Positions 7,587-16,959 of a DNA stretch of 64,000 nt are shown piece by piece (the stretch's first letter is position 1; each line of letters starts with the position of its first letter). The stretch comes from Bog-756 sp963710495 (GTDB taxonomy: Bacteria > Actinomycetota > Acidimicrobiia > Acidimicrobiales > RAAP-2): NCBI GenBank assembly GCA_963710495.1, contig CAVQAI010000016.1:186001-250000 (forward strand). The letters are read 5' to 3'. The notes under the pieces are model-generated. The model searched no databases. It saw nothing but the letters and a program-made list of their open reading frames with translations, and had not been told where the DNA came from. The position numbers were made by a program, and so were the translations under genes.

Positions 7587-9003
7587 GGTCCTCCCCCACC
7601 GGGTCGACGCACCGTGCCCGGTCCGGCCTTACACCGGAGAGCACCGCCGAGACGAGCTCGGGCAGGTCGCCGGCGACCAGTCCGACCGCCGGTCCCCGAG
7701 TCGCGGCCCGGCCGTGCACATGAGCGGCCAGGGCGGCCGCCTCGAAAGGAGGCACGCCCCGGGCGATGAAGGCGGCGATGACCCCGGAGAGAACGTCGCC
7801 GGTGCCGGCCGTGGCCAGTCGGGCGCTGCCGCTCGCCCCGAGCAGGACGCGGCCGCCCGGCTCGGCGACGGCGGTGGTCGACCCTTTGAGCAGTGCCACC
7901 GTGCCACTTGCGGCGGCCAGCCGACGGGCCGCCTCGACCCGGTCCGGGCCGGGGGCCTCGCCCATCAGCCGCCGGTACTCCCCGTCGTGGGGGGTGAGCA
8001 CGATGGCGGCCGGGTGACTGGCGGGAGCGGTTCCGCCAGGACCGGCCACGGGAGCCTCGATCCGGCCGAGGGCGTGGAGCCCGTCGGCGTCGAGCACGAC
8101 CGGCACGGGGGCGTCACCGATGACGCGTCCCACCTCGGCCGCGGTGGACGGGTCGCGGCCGAGGCCGGGCCCGACCACCATCGCCGCGCAGCGCGCCCCC
8201 ACCTCCCGTGCCCCGGTGGCCCACCCGGTGGCCGGCAGGTCGACGGAGACCGCCTCGGTGGCCGGCGCGCCGGCCAGGCCGGCCCCGGGTACGCCCGACC
8301 GCACCATGCCCGCCCCCGACCGGTAGGCGGCGCGGGCGCAGAGCGAGGCGGCCCCGACCATCCCGGGCGATCCCGCCACCACCAGTACGGCGGCCGACCA
8401 CTTGTTGTCCTGGCGGTCCCGCGCCGGGAGGAGCGAGCCGATGTCGGCGTCCTCCATCACCGAGACGGCGCTCGGGCCGGGCGGGAGACCGATGTCGGCC
8501 ACGGTGACCGACCCGGCCAACCCGACCCCGTCGCCCTGGAGGAGGCCCGGCTTGAGGGCGACGAAGGTCACTGTGCGGTCGGCGCGCAGGGGGGAGCCGG
8601 CCGCCCGGCCGGTGTCGCCCTCGACGCCCGACGGGATGTCGACGGCCAGGACCGGCGTACCCGGGGCGAGCCGGGGGGCGGTGTAGGTGCCGTGGAACCC
8701 GGTGCCGTAGGCGGCGTCGATGACCAGATCGGCCGGATCCAGGGCATCGGCCGTACCGGCCTCGACGACGGCCACCCTCGCCCCCCGCTGCCGGAGGAGG
8801 CGGGCGGCCACCCGGCCGTCGGCACCGTTGTTGCCCCGGCCGGCGATCACCACCACCCGGCGCCCGTAGGCCCCGCCCATCAGCTCCAGGGCGGCCACCG
8901 CCACCGCGGTGCCGGCCCGGCCGACCAGGACGTCGAGAGCGGTGGTCTCGGCGGCCCGGGCGTCGACGGCGTTCATCTCGGCGACGGTGAGAACCGGTCG
9001 CAT
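7579..9003 (-). CDS. nnr: Bifunctional NAD(P)H-hydrate epimerase / ADP-dependent dehydratase
   Basis: A 474-residue fusion that repairs hydrated NAD(P)H. The N-terminal ~210 residues are the YjeF_N epimerase (RGNNGADGRVAARLL and DAAYGTGFHG). The C-terminal half is the YjeF_C ribokinase-like dehydratase, with LTPHDGEYRRL, LLKGSTT and the catalytic ATAGTGDVLSG. The long open frame upstream is a shadow; the ATG at 9003 gives the family start MRPVLTVAEMN. It lies eight bases after acpS and overlaps alr. Confidence 0.94.
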   Translation of the reverse strand: MRPVLTVAEMNAVDARAAETTALDVLVGRAGTAVAVAALELMGGAYGRRVVVIAGRGNNGADGRVAARLLRQRGARVAVVEAGTADALDPADLVIDAAYGTGFHGTYTAPRLAPGTPVLAVDIPSGVEGDTGRAAGSPLRADRTVTFVALKPGLLQGDGVGLAGSVTVADIGLPPGPSAVSVMEDADIGSLLPARDRQDNKWSAAVLVVAGSPGMVGAASLCARAAYRSGAGMVRSGVPGAGLAGAPATEAVSVDLPATGWATGAREVGARCAAMVVGPGLGRDPSTAAEVGRVIGDAPVPVVLDADGLHALGRIEAPVAGPGGTAPASHPAAIVLTPHDGEYRRLMGEAPGPDRVEAARRLAAASGTVALLKGSTTAVAEPGGRVLLGASGSARLATAGTGDVLSGVIAAFIARGVPPFEAAALAAHVHGRAATRGPAVGLVAGDLPELVSAVLSGVRPDRARCVDPVGEDRG

Positions 9004-9011
9004 CGCCCCCG

Positions 9012-9500
9012 CTACCGCTCCGTCGCCGTCGCGGCCCGGGACGACCCCTCGGCCACCACCATGGCCATGGCCACCCGGTCGGTGTGGGTGAGCGACAGGT
9101 GCCAGCCGGTGACGCCGAACCGGTCGGCTCGGGCCGCGGCCGCCCCACGGAGGGCGAGCCGCGGGGCCTCGAGACCGTCCCGGACCACCTCCACTTCGGC
9201 GAAGACGACGGCACCGAGACCGACGCCCAGAGCCTTCATGGTGGCCTCCTTGGCCGCGAAGCGGGTGCCCAGCCGCGGCACCGGGTCCGCGGCCCGCCGG
9301 GCGTAGGCGAGCTCCTCCGGGGTGAAGAGCCGGTCGGCCATGCGGGGACGTCGGGCCAGGACCCGCCGGAACCGGTCCAGGTCGACGGCATCGACACCCA
9401 CGCCGGCCACCGCACCGGCCAGCCTCCCCCCGGTGGTCAGCTCCCGGGCCGCCGGCGGCCCGAGCTCCCGCAGGGCGGCGGCGGCGTCGACGATGCTCAC
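9012..9500 (-). CDS. acpS: Holo-acyl-carrier-protein synthase
   Basis: A 162-residue 4'-phosphopantetheinyl transferase that activates ACP. Mg/CoA ligands are in GVGVDAVDLDRFRR (about residues 32-45) and RFAAKEATMKALG (about 82-94); the C-terminus has WHLSLTHTDRVAMA. About 30 residues precede the usual AcpS start. I chose GTG at 9500 because it overlaps the glmS stop as GTGA; an internal start nearer residue 27 is possible. Confidence 0.92.
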   Translation of the reverse strand: MSIVDAAAALRELGPPAARELTTGGRLAGAVAGVGVDAVDLDRFRRVLARRPRMADRLFTPEELAYARRAADPVPRLGTRFAAKEATMKALGVGLGAVVFAEVEVVRDGLEAPRLALRGAAAARADRFGVTGWHLSLTHTDRVAMAMVVAEGSSRAATATER

Positions 9501-11398
9501 TCGACGGTGACCACCTTGGCCAAGTTGCGGGGTCGGTCGACGTCGTGGCCGTGCAGACGGGCGAGGTGGTAGGCGAACATCTGGAGCGGGACCACGTCGA
9601 CCACCGGCGAGAACAGGTACTCGGCCTCGGGCACCCACAGCACGGCGTCGGCCTGGCGCGCCGTCTCCTCGTCCCCGTCGTCGGCCACGAGGACCACGGT
9701 CGCACCCCGGCTCTTCACCTCGGCCACGTTGGCCATCATCTTCTCCCACACCGGCGTGCGGGTGGCCACGGCGATGACCACCGTCCCCGGTTCGACCAGG
9801 GCGATGGGGCCGTGCTTCAACTCGCCCCCGGGGAACCCCTCCGCCCGCAGGTAGGAGATCTCCTTGAGCTTGAGCGCCCCTTCGAGCGCCACCGGGTAGC
9901 CGACGTGGCGGCCGAGGAAGATGAACGACGGCGAGTCCCGGTACCGGCGGGCGACCGCCTCGACCTCGGCCGACCGTTCGAGGGCCGTGGCCACCTTGTC
10001 GGGGAGGGCGCCCAGCCCCCGGAGCAGCTCGCGGGCACCCGCGGGGGCGAGCGTGCCGCGGGCCTGGGCCAGGTAGAGGGCCAGGACCTCGAGGGCGGTG
10101 ATCTGGGCCAGGTGGGTCTTCGTCGACGCCACCCCGACCTCGGGCCCGGCCCGCGTGTAGAGCACGGCGTCGGACTCCCGGGCCATGGACGAGTCGACCA
10201 CGTTGGAGATCACCAGCACCTTGGCCCCCTGCCGGCGGGCCTCGCGGATGGCCTGGAAGGTGTCGACCGTCTCGCCGGACTGGCTCACCCCGATAACGAG
10301 CGTCCGCGAGTCGAGGACGGGATCCCGGTAGCGGAACTCGCTGGAGATGTCGATCTCGACCGGGACCCGGGCCCAGTGCTCGATGGCGTACTTGGCCATG
10401 AGGCCGGCGTGGTAGCTGCTGCCGCAGGCGACGATGAAGACCTTGTCGACGGAGCGGAACTCCGCGTTGGAGAGGTGGACCTCGTCGAGGGCCAGGGTGC
10501 CGTCGGGGAGCAGGCGGTCGAGGAGGGTGTCGGCCACGGCCTTGGGCTGCTCCCGCATCTCCTTGCTCATGTAGTCGTCGAAGCCGTCCTTGCGAGCCGC
10601 CTCGAGGTCCCAGTCCACCCGGAGGCGGACCGGTTCGACGTCGGAGCCGTCGGGCCCGAAGACGCGGAGCGATCCCGGGCGCAGCTCGGCGATCTGATCG
10701 TCCTCCAGCACGAAGAAGTCGCGGGTGAGACCCAGGATGGCCGGCACGTCGGAGGCGAGGAAGGCCTCCGTGTCGCTCACCCCCATCAGCAACGGCGAGA
10801 TCCGCCGGGCCGCCACGATCACGTCGGGTTGGTCGGCGTGCACCAGCGCCACCGAGAAGGCGCCCCGGACCCGCCCGAGGGCGGTGCGCAGGGCGGCGGC
10901 CAGGCCGGCGGCCGGGTCGTCCCCGTAGGCCGTCTCGACCAGGTGGGCGAGCACCTCGGTGTCGGTGTCGGACTCGAGCCGGTGGCCGCCGGCCACGAGC
11001 TCCTCGGCCAGTTCCAGGTGGTTCTCGATGATCCCGTTGTGGACGAGGGCCAGCCGGCCCGAGCAATCGAGGTGCGGGTGGGCGTTCGCCTCCGACGGCC
11101 GGCCGTGGGTGGCCCATCGGGTATGGCCGATACCGGCCGTCGCCCCGACCGGGGCGCTCTCGGCCCGTTTGGCCAGGTTGTCGAGGGAGCGGGTCCCGTG
11201 GGCGGCCCGGGCCCGCCACAGCGAGCCGCCGGTCGTCCCCACCAGGGCCACACCGGCGGAGTCGTAGCCCCGGTACTCCAGGCGACCGAGCCCCTCGAGC
11301 AGGACTTCGAGCACCCGCTGGTCCCCGGCCTCACCGGGATCCGGGCCCGCTCCGGGGAGGGTGACCGCGCGGGTGGTGATCCCGATGATGCCGCACAT
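9497..11398 (-). CDS. glmS: Glutamine--fructose-6-phosphate aminotransferase
   Basis: A 633-residue enzyme making glucosamine-6-phosphate, the entry to UDP-GlcNAc. Cys2 of MCGIIG is the glutaminase nucleophile. The SIS isomerase half shows CGSSYHAGL and SQSGETVDT, and the protein ends NLAKVVTVE as in the family. About 17 extra residues (roughly 10-27, Gly/Pro/Asp-rich) sit between the first strand and LEGLGRLEYRGYDSAG. It follows glmM, giving two consecutive amino-sugar steps. Confidence 0.97.
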   Translation of the reverse strand: MCGIIGITTRAVTLPGAGPDPGEAGDQRVLEVLLEGLGRLEYRGYDSAGVALVGTTGGSLWRARAAHGTRSLDNLAKRAESAPVGATAGIGHTRWATHGRPSEANAHPHLDCSGRLALVHNGIIENHLELAEELVAGGHRLESDTDTEVLAHLVETAYGDDPAAGLAAALRTALGRVRGAFSVALVHADQPDVIVAARRISPLLMGVSDTEAFLASDVPAILGLTRDFFVLEDDQIAELRPGSLRVFGPDGSDVEPVRLRVDWDLEAARKDGFDDYMSKEMREQPKAVADTLLDRLLPDGTLALDEVHLSNAEFRSVDKVFIVACGSSYHAGLMAKYAIEHWARVPVEIDISSEFRYRDPVLDSRTLVIGVSQSGETVDTFQAIREARRQGAKVLVISNVVDSSMARESDAVLYTRAGPEVGVASTKTHLAQITALEVLALYLAQARGTLAPAGARELLRGLGALPDKVATALERSAEVEAVARRYRDSPSFIFLGRHVGYPVALEGALKLKEISYLRAEGFPGGELKHGPIALVEPGTVVIAVATRTPVWEKMMANVAEVKSRGATVVLVADDGDEETARQADAVLWVPEAEYLFSPVVDVVPLQMFAYHLARLHGHDVDRPRNLAKVVTVE

Positions 11399-11463
11399 GC
11401 CCCGCGAGGCTACTTGTCCGGCACCCGCCGGCGGTTGTCTGGCCCCGTTCTTCGGCTGTGCCG

Positions 11464-12828
11464 TCAGCCGGGCGTGGCGGCGGCGCGGAGCTCGAAACCG
11501 ACCAGTGAGCTCAGCCGCTGGGCGATCTCCTCGGCCACCCCTTCACCGCTCGCCTCCACCATGACCCGCACCAGCGGCTCGGTCCCGCTCGGCCGGAGCA
11601 GGACCCGCCCGGCGTCGCCGAGCCGTGCTTCCTCCTGGGCGACGGCGGACCACACCGCCTCGGCGCCGGCCAGCAGCTCGGTGTTGGGCACGGGCACGTT
11701 GACCAGGACCTGGGGCACCGGGGTGACCAGGCCGTGCAGCAGGTCGGCCAGGGGTCGGCCGGACCGGGCCACCAGCTCGGCCAGGACCAACCCGGTCAGC
11801 ATCCCGTCGCCCGTGGTGGCCAGCCGGCGGAAGATGATGTGGCCCGACTGCTCGCCCCCCAGGGAGAGTCCCCCCTCGTCGAGGGCGGCCAGCACATGGC
11901 GGTCCCCGACCGGGGTCTCGACCACCCGGATGCCCCGTTCCTCCATCGCCATCCGAAACCCGAGGTTGGTCATGACCGTGACCACCACCGCGTTGCCGGC
12001 CAGGGCTCCCCGCTCGGCCAGGTCCAGGGCGAAGAGGGCCAAGAGCTCGTCGCCGTCGGCCAGCCGGCCGTTGGCGTCCACCGCCAGGAGGCGGTCGGCG
12101 TCGCCGTCGAGCGCCAGCCCCAGATCGGCCTGGTTGTCCAGGACGACGCCGGCCAACGTGGCGGTGTCGGTCGACCCGCAGCCGTCGTTGATGTTCGTCC
12201 CGTCCGGGTCGCAGCCGACGGCGACGACCTCGGCCCCGGCCCGTTCGTAGACGGTGGCCGCCAGCTCGGAGGCGGCGCCGTTGGCCGTGTCGACCACCAG
12301 TCGGAGCCCGGTGAGCGCCCCCGCCGGCACGAGCGAGCTCAGGTGGCTGACGTAGGCGTCGCCGACCCGCCCTTCGCCGGTCAGGTGCCCGACGCCGTGT
12401 CCTTCCACACTGCGGAGACCCTTGCTGGCGGGGTCGAGGATGCGATGGAGCTCGTCCTCGACCGCCGCCTCGGTGGCCTCGGTGAGCTTCCGGCCGCCGG
12501 CGGCGAACACTTTGATGCCGTTGTCGGCGAAGGGGTTGTGCGAGGCCGAGATGACCACGGCGGGCAGATCCCGGACCTCGGACACCCAGGCCACCCCCGG
12601 GGTCGGCAGCACGCCCAGGTCGACGACATCCGCCCCTTCGCTGGCCAGGCCCGTGGACAGCGCAGCCTGCAGCATGGGCCCCGAACGCCGGGTGTCACGG
12701 CCCACCACGAAGGTGGTGGCGGCGATGGTCCGGGCGACAGCCCGACCGAGTGCCACCACCAACTCCGGCGTCAACTCGACGTTGGCGACACCCCGGATGC
12801 CGTCGGTGCCGAACCGGGTGCGCGCCAC
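11464..12828 (-). CDS. glmM: Phosphoglucosamine mutase
   Basis: A 454-residue alpha-D-phosphohexomutase converting glucosamine-6-phosphate to the 1-phosphate. The phosphoserine is S96 in VISASHNPFADNGIK; the metal loop DGDADRLLAVD and the phosphate-binding RPSGTEPLVRVMVE are intact, and the N-terminus RFGTDGIRG is standard. It starts four bases after rpsI and precedes glmS. Confidence 0.97.
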   Translation of the reverse strand: MARTRFGTDGIRGVANVELTPELVVALGRAVARTIAATTFVVGRDTRRSGPMLQAALSTGLASEGADVVDLGVLPTPGVAWVSEVRDLPAVVISASHNPFADNGIKVFAAGGRKLTEATEAAVEDELHRILDPASKGLRSVEGHGVGHLTGEGRVGDAYVSHLSSLVPAGALTGLRLVVDTANGAASELAATVYERAGAEVVAVGCDPDGTNINDGCGSTDTATLAGVVLDNQADLGLALDGDADRLLAVDANGRLADGDELLALFALDLAERGALAGNAVVVTVMTNLGFRMAMEERGIRVVETPVGDRHVLAALDEGGLSLGGEQSGHIIFRRLATTGDGMLTGLVLAELVARSGRPLADLLHGLVTPVPQVLVNVPVPNTELLAGAEAVWSAVAQEEARLGDAGRVLLRPSGTEPLVRVMVEASGEGVAEEIAQRLSSLVGFELRAAATPG

Positions 12829-12831
12829 CGG

Positions 12832-13230
12832 CTACCGCTTGGAGTACTGGGGGGCCTTGCGTGCCTTCTTCAGCCCGTACTTCTTCGATTCCTTCTCCCG
12901 TGCGTCCCGGGTGAGGAAGCCTGCCTTCTTGAGGGTCACCCGCAGCTCGGGGTCGAGCTTGCACAGGGCCCGGGCGATACCCAACCGGAACGCACCGGCC
13001 TGGCCCGCCACCCCGCCGCCGGTGATGGTCACGTCGTAGTCCCACGACTCGGCGGTCGACGTCAGCCGCAGGGGCTCGGTCACGATCATCCGATCGGTGG
13101 CCGAGGTGAAGTACTCGTCGAACTTGCGGCCGTTGACGGTGATGGCTCCCTGCCCGGGTCGGACCCGGACCCGGGCCACCGCCTGCTTGCGGCGGCCGGT
13201 CGTCTGAGAGATGGGGGCGGGGTTGGCCAC
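12832..13230 (-). CDS. rpsI: 30S ribosomal protein S9
   Basis: A 132-residue small-subunit protein whose basic C-terminal tail reaches the P-site tRNA. Motifs: TGRRKQAVARVRVRPG near the start, GGGVAGQAGAFRLGIARAL in the middle and the terminal KAPQYSKR. Follows rplM after a 112-base gap without a gene, as in most bacteria. Confidence 0.98.
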   Translation of the reverse strand: MANPAPISQTTGRRKQAVARVRVRPGQGAITVNGRKFDEYFTSATDRMIVTEPLRLTSTAESWDYDVTITGGGVAGQAGAFRLGIARALCKLDPELRVTLKKAGFLTRDAREKESKKYGLKKARKAPQYSKR

Positions 13231-13342
13231 GGTGTTCGTTCCTCGTTCCTTCGGTTCTAGCGGGTCGCTCGTCTAGCCGGGCTGGTGGGACTGAGCCGGC
13301 CGATGCCTGAGGCTGGTCTGGGCGGAGGGCACGGCACCGGCC

Positions 13343-13810
13343 CTAGGCACCGCTGCGGGCCGACGGGACCCGGCGGGCGGCGGGGATCTCGAGGGGCTCG
13401 GGCGCCTGGGCCTCGTGGGGGTGCTCGGGGCCGCGGTAGACCTTCAGCTTGGTCGCCATCTGGCGACCGAGCCGGTTCTTCGGCAGCATGCCGCGCACGG
13501 CCTTGCGGACCACATCGTCGGAGCGGTCCTCCATCAGGTCGGCGTAGCGGGTGGCGGTGAGACCGCCCGGGTAACCGCTGTGCCGGTAGGCCACCTTCGA
13601 CTCGGCCTTGCCCGAGGTGAGGACGACCCGGTCCGAGTTGATCACGATCACATGGTCGCCCACATCGACGTGGGGGGCGAAGATGGGCTTGTGCTTGCCT
13701 CGCAGCACCGAGGCGACCTCGGTGGCCAACCGGCCGAGGACGAGGCCGTCGGCGTCGACGACATGCCAGGCACGGCTGATGTCGGCAGGCTTTGGCGAGT
13801 ACGTGCGCAC
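13343..13810 (-). CDS. rplM: 50S ribosomal protein L13
   Basis: A 155-residue early-assembling large-subunit protein. Core motifs: WHVVDADGLVLGRLATEVA, GDHVIVINSD and KAVRGMLPKNRLGR. The frame is open upstream to an ATG at 13870, but GTG at 13810 gives the family start VRTYSPKPADI. The last ~20 residues (after EAQAPEP) are non-conserved. First gene of the long operon reaching tsaD. Confidence 0.97.
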   Translation of the reverse strand: MRTYSPKPADISRAWHVVDADGLVLGRLATEVASVLRGKHKPIFAPHVDVGDHVIVINSDRVVLTSGKAESKVAYRHSGYPGGLTATRYADLMEDRSDDVVRKAVRGMLPKNRLGRQMATKLKVYRGPEHPHEAQAPEPLEIPAARRVPSARSGA

Positions 13811-13935
13811 GAATGGTCCTCGATCGGTTGTTCCGGGCTGGCCGGGATGGGTGGCACTGCCGCCAATCACGAGCCGGTGGACGCAGGCTGGCCGGTCGGC
13901 GGAGTCGCTGACCCGGCCAAACCAGGCGACCGCCC

Positions 13936-13964
13936 AGGATACGACCGGTGGACCGTCCGGGCAA
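13936..13964 (-). promoter_or_regulatory. Promoter of the rplM-rpsI-glmM-...-tsaD operon
   Basis: Minus strand TTGCCC (13964-13959), 17-base spacer, TATCCT (13941-13936). It predicts an RNA leader of about 120 bases before the rplM GTG. L13 leaders that bind their own protein are known in Firmicutes; I cannot show that this one does. Confidence 0.7.
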
Positions 13965-13999
13965 GCCAGGCGCAGGGCGCCGGCTCCGGGGCCCGACGC

Positions 14000-14884
14000 T
14001 CAGGCCTCGTAGCGCACGGCCACCAAGGTCAAGCCGCCCGGGGGCGCCGGCTGGGAGGCATGCTCGCGATCGGCCGACCGCAGGATCCAGACCAGGTCGG
14101 CGGGCCGCTTGCGACCCCGACCCACGTCGACCAGGGTCCCGACCAGCGAGCGGACCATCTGATGACAGAAGGCGTTGGCTTCGATCTCGAAGGCCAGCAG
14201 CCGCCCGACCACGGGAACCAAGGCCTGGAGATGGCCCGGGGCGGCGGCGCCGTTCAGGTCGGTCCAGCGGGTGTCGGTCACCCGCCGGTCGATGGGCTCG
14301 TCAGGGCTGGTGCCCGGCACCCGGCGGCAGAACGCCCGGAAGTCATGTTCGCCGAGCAGGGCATCGGCGGCGGCGGCCATCGAGCGGAGGTCCAGGGGGT
14401 CGGCGACGTGCCAGGCGAGCCCGGCCAACAGCGGATCGGCCACCGGGGCATTCACCACCAGGTACCGGTAGCGCCGGGCGGTCGCCGATCGGCGGGCGTC
14501 GAAGTCGGATCGAACCGGCTCGGCCTCCCGTACCACGATGGACGGCGCCAGCTGGCTGTTGCAGGACCGCACCAGGGCGGCCGGCTCGAGCCGCGCCGCC
14601 GCGGCGGCGGGGACGTCGAAGTGCACGACCTGGTCGAGGGCGTGGACCCCGGCGTCGGTCCGGCCGGCGCAGGTGAGCGAGACCGGTCGGCGGAGCACCC
14701 GCTCCAATGCCGTGCCGAGCTCCCCGGCCACGGTCCGTTGGCCGTCCTGGGCGGCGAAGCCGTGGAAGCCCGAACCGTCGTAGGCCAACCGGAGGCGCCA
14801 CCGGACGCAATCGTGGTCCGTCTGGTCGGCCCGGTCCATCGGCTCCAGCTGGTCCTTCCCCCCGGACCCGGGGGGCACGCTCAC
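14000..14884 (-). CDS. truA: tRNA pseudouridine(38-40) synthase TruA
   Basis: A 294-residue enzyme converting uridines 38-40 of the anticodon arm to pseudouridine. The catalytic Asp is D77 in CAGRTDAGVHALDQVVHF; LAYDGSGFHGFAAQ opens the conserved fold near residue 33 and FCHQMVRSLVGTLVDVGRG is in the C-terminal half. GTG at 14884 overlaps the rplQ stop (GTGA). About 27 N-terminal residues precede the conserved domain, so an internal start is possible. Confidence 0.95.
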   Translation of the reverse strand: MSVPPGSGGKDQLEPMDRADQTDHDCVRWRLRLAYDGSGFHGFAAQDGQRTVAGELGTALERVLRRPVSLTCAGRTDAGVHALDQVVHFDVPAAAAARLEPAALVRSCNSQLAPSIVVREAEPVRSDFDARRSATARRYRYLVVNAPVADPLLAGLAWHVADPLDLRSMAAAADALLGEHDFRAFCRRVPGTSPDEPIDRRVTDTRWTDLNGAAAPGHLQALVPVVGRLLAFEIEANAFCHQMVRSLVGTLVDVGRGRKRPADLVWILRSADREHASQPAPPGGLTLVAVRYEA

Positions 14885-15234
14885 ACCAATTCGATGCGGG
14901 CCATGGGGGCGTTGTCGCCCGATCGGTTGCCCAGCTTGAGGATCCGGGTGTAGCCGCCGGGCCGATCGGCGTACCGGGGCCCGATCTCCTCGAAGAGCTT
15001 GTGGGCCATGTCCTTGTCCCGGATGAACGCCACCACGTTGCGGTGGTGGGCCAGGCCACCCTGGGCGGCGGCGGTGATCACCTTTTCGGCCACCGGCCGG
15101 AGCGCCTTGGCCTTGGCTTCGGTCGTCACCAGGTACTCGGCGGCGATGAGGGACGCCACCAGGTTCCCCATCATCGCCTTCTGGTGGGACGAGCTGCCGC
15201 CGAAGCGGCGGCCCTTCTTCGGGGTGCCGAGCAT
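14881..15234 (-). CDS. rplQ: 50S ribosomal protein L17
   Basis: A 117-residue protein near the exit tunnel. Conserved motifs: GTPKKGRRFGGSSSHQKAMMGNL at the start and RYADRPGGYTRILKLGNRSGDNAPMA near the end. Ten bases after rpoA and coupled to truA, the usual actinobacterial order. Confidence 0.98.
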   Translation of the reverse strand: MLGTPKKGRRFGGSSSHQKAMMGNLVASLIAAEYLVTTEAKAKALRPVAEKVITAAAQGGLAHHRNVVAFIRDKDMAHKLFEEIGPRYADRPGGYTRILKLGNRSGDNAPMARIELV

Positions 15235-15244
15235 GGCCCGGGCC

Positions 15245-16183
15245 TCAGTCCTTCACCCGCAGGGCGAGACCCCGCTCGTCGAGCTTCTGCAACACCTCGT
15301 CGAGGGACTTCTGCCCGAAGTTGGTGATGTTGAGGAGATCGTCCAGCGTCCGGTCGACCAGCTCGCCGATGGTGTTGATCTGGGCCCGCTTCAGGCAGTT
15401 GCGGGGCCGCTCGGTGAGGTCCAGGTCCTCGATGCGGAGGTCGAGGTCGGGCGAGCCGGTCCCGACCGTGCCCACCTCACCGAGCTCGAGGCCCATCGGC
15501 TCGTCCTCGAGGTCGGCGACCAGGCCGACCAACGTGCGCAAGGTGTCGCCGGCCGAGGCCAGCGCCTCGCGGGGGGTGATGGACCCGTCGGTCTCGATGT
15601 CGAGCACCAGGCGGTCGAAGTCGGTCGACTGCTCCACCCGCACCGGCTCGACGGTGAAGGCGACGCGGCGGATCGGCGAGAAGATGGCGTCCACCGGGAT
15701 CACCCCGATGGTGGTGGGCCGCTTGCTCTTGTCGGCGGAGAGGTAGCCGCGGCCCCGCTCCACGGTCAGATCGACGGCCAGACGTCCCTTATCGTTCAAC
15801 GCGGCGATGTGCTGGGCCGGGCTCAGCACCTCGACGTCGGCGGTCACCTGCAGGTCGGCGGCCGTGGCATCCCCGGGACCCCGCTTGTCGAGGCGGATGG
15901 TCACCGGTTCATCACTGTGGACCCGGAAGAGGATGTCCTTGAGGTTGAGGAGGAGGTCGGTGACGTCCTCTTTCACCCCCGGCAGGGTGGTGAACTCGTG
16001 GAGGGCGTCGTCGAACCTGACCTGGGTCACCGACGCCCCGGGGATGGAGGACAACAAGGTGCGGCGGAGGGAGTTCCCGAGCGTGTGGCCGAAGCCGGGG
16101 TCGAGAGGGCCGACGGCGAATCTCTGTCGGTTGTTCTCTTCCTCGCCGATCGACTCGACGGTAGGTCGTTGGATGATGAGCAT
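15245..16183 (-). CDS. rpoA: RNA polymerase subunit alpha
   Basis: A 312-residue subunit that dimerises to start core assembly. The N-terminal domain has GFGHTLGNSLRRTLLSSIPG and the LHEFTTLPGVKEDVTDLLLNLK segment; the C-terminal domain (about 245-312) has NCLKRAQINTIGEL and LLNITNFGQKSLDEV for contacts with promoter DNA and activators. A 113-base gap separates it from rpsD. Confidence 0.98.
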   Translation of the reverse strand: MLIIQRPTVESIGEEENNRQRFAVGPLDPGFGHTLGNSLRRTLLSSIPGASVTQVRFDDALHEFTTLPGVKEDVTDLLLNLKDILFRVHSDEPVTIRLDKRGPGDATAADLQVTADVEVLSPAQHIAALNDKGRLAVDLTVERGRGYLSADKSKRPTTIGVIPVDAIFSPIRRVAFTVEPVRVEQSTDFDRLVLDIETDGSITPREALASAGDTLRTLVGLVADLEDEPMGLELGEVGTVGTGSPDLDLRIEDLDLTERPRNCLKRAQINTIGELVDRTLDDLLNITNFGQKSLDEVLQKLDERGLALRVKD

Positions 16184-16232
16184 GCTGATCGTGGCTCCTC
16201 GGCAGTGTGCGCGGTGTGGGTTCGGGTGATGG

Positions 16233-16261
16233 GGTCTGGTCGGTCGCGGTCTGGTCGGTCG
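16233..16261. repeat. Short direct repeat in rpsD-rpoA gap
   Basis: GGTCTGGTCGGTCG occurs at 16233-16246 and again at 16248-16261 (15-base period), inside the non-coding gap that would form the rpoA leader. Role unknown; could be simple slippage in a GT/CG-rich stretch. Confidence 0.5.
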
Positions 16262-16296
16262 TCTGGTGGTCCGGCGGGGTCCTGGTCTGTCCGGCG

Positions 16297-16944
16297 CTAC
16301 TTGGAGTAGAGCTCGACGATGAGCTGCTCCTGGACCGGCTCGTCGATGTGCTCACGGAGGGGAAGTGAGAACACCCTGACCTCGAACTTGTCCCCGACCG
16401 TCTCCAGCCAGGGCGGCAACTGGCGATCGAGCGTGTCCATGTTACGGCGGACGTGGAACAGCTCACGCGAGGACTGCTTGAAGGAGACCACGTCCCCCTG
16501 GCGGACCCGGTAGCTCGGGATGGTGACCCGCTTGCCGTTGACCAGCACATGGCCGTGGCGGACGAACTGGCGCGCCTGCGCCCGGCTGGCGCCCCAGCCG
16601 GCCCGGAAGGTCACGTTGTCCAGGCGCAGCTCGAGCATCCGCAGCAGGTTCTCGCCGGTGATGCCGGGCGCCCGGCTGGCCTCGACGTAGAGGTTGTGGA
16701 ACTGGCGCTCCAACAGGCCGTAGATGCGACGGGCCTTCTGCTTCTCGCGGAGCTGGGTCAGGTACTCGGAGCCTTGGCGCATCCGGTCCCGGCCGTGCTC
16801 GCCGGGAGGGTAGGCCCGGCTGTGCCGGTCGGTGACCGCCTCGGAGACGGGGCACTTCATCGAGTAGCAGCGCTCGCCCTTCAAGAAGAGCTTGGTGCGT
16901 TCCCGCCGGCAGAGCCGGCAGACAGGTCCGGTGTATCGAGCCAT
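16297..16944 (-). CDS. rpsD: 30S ribosomal protein S4
   Basis: A 215-residue primary 16S rRNA-binding protein. The N-terminus has four Cys (CRLCRRE near 9-12, then C26 and C31), so this is a zinc-binding S4. The S4 RNA-binding domain contains RLDNVTFRAGWGASRAQARQFV and HGHVLVNGKRV. Part of the alpha operon; S4 represses this operon in several bacteria. Confidence 0.98.
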   Translation of the reverse strand: MARYTGPVCRLCRRERTKLFLKGERCYSMKCPVSEAVTDRHSRAYPPGEHGRDRMRQGSEYLTQLREKQKARRIYGLLERQFHNLYVEASRAPGITGENLLRMLELRLDNVTFRAGWGASRAQARQFVRHGHVLVNGKRVTIPSYRVRQGDVVSFKQSSRELFHVRRNMDTLDRQLPPWLETVGDKFEVRVFSLPLREHIDEPVQEQLIVELYSK

Positions 16945-16959
16945 CGGTCGTTCAGCCCC

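Noticed and set aside
9545..12250. 901-residue plus-strand frame opposite glmS and glmM
   Set aside because: Same antisense effect; no ribosome-binding site or recognisable motif.
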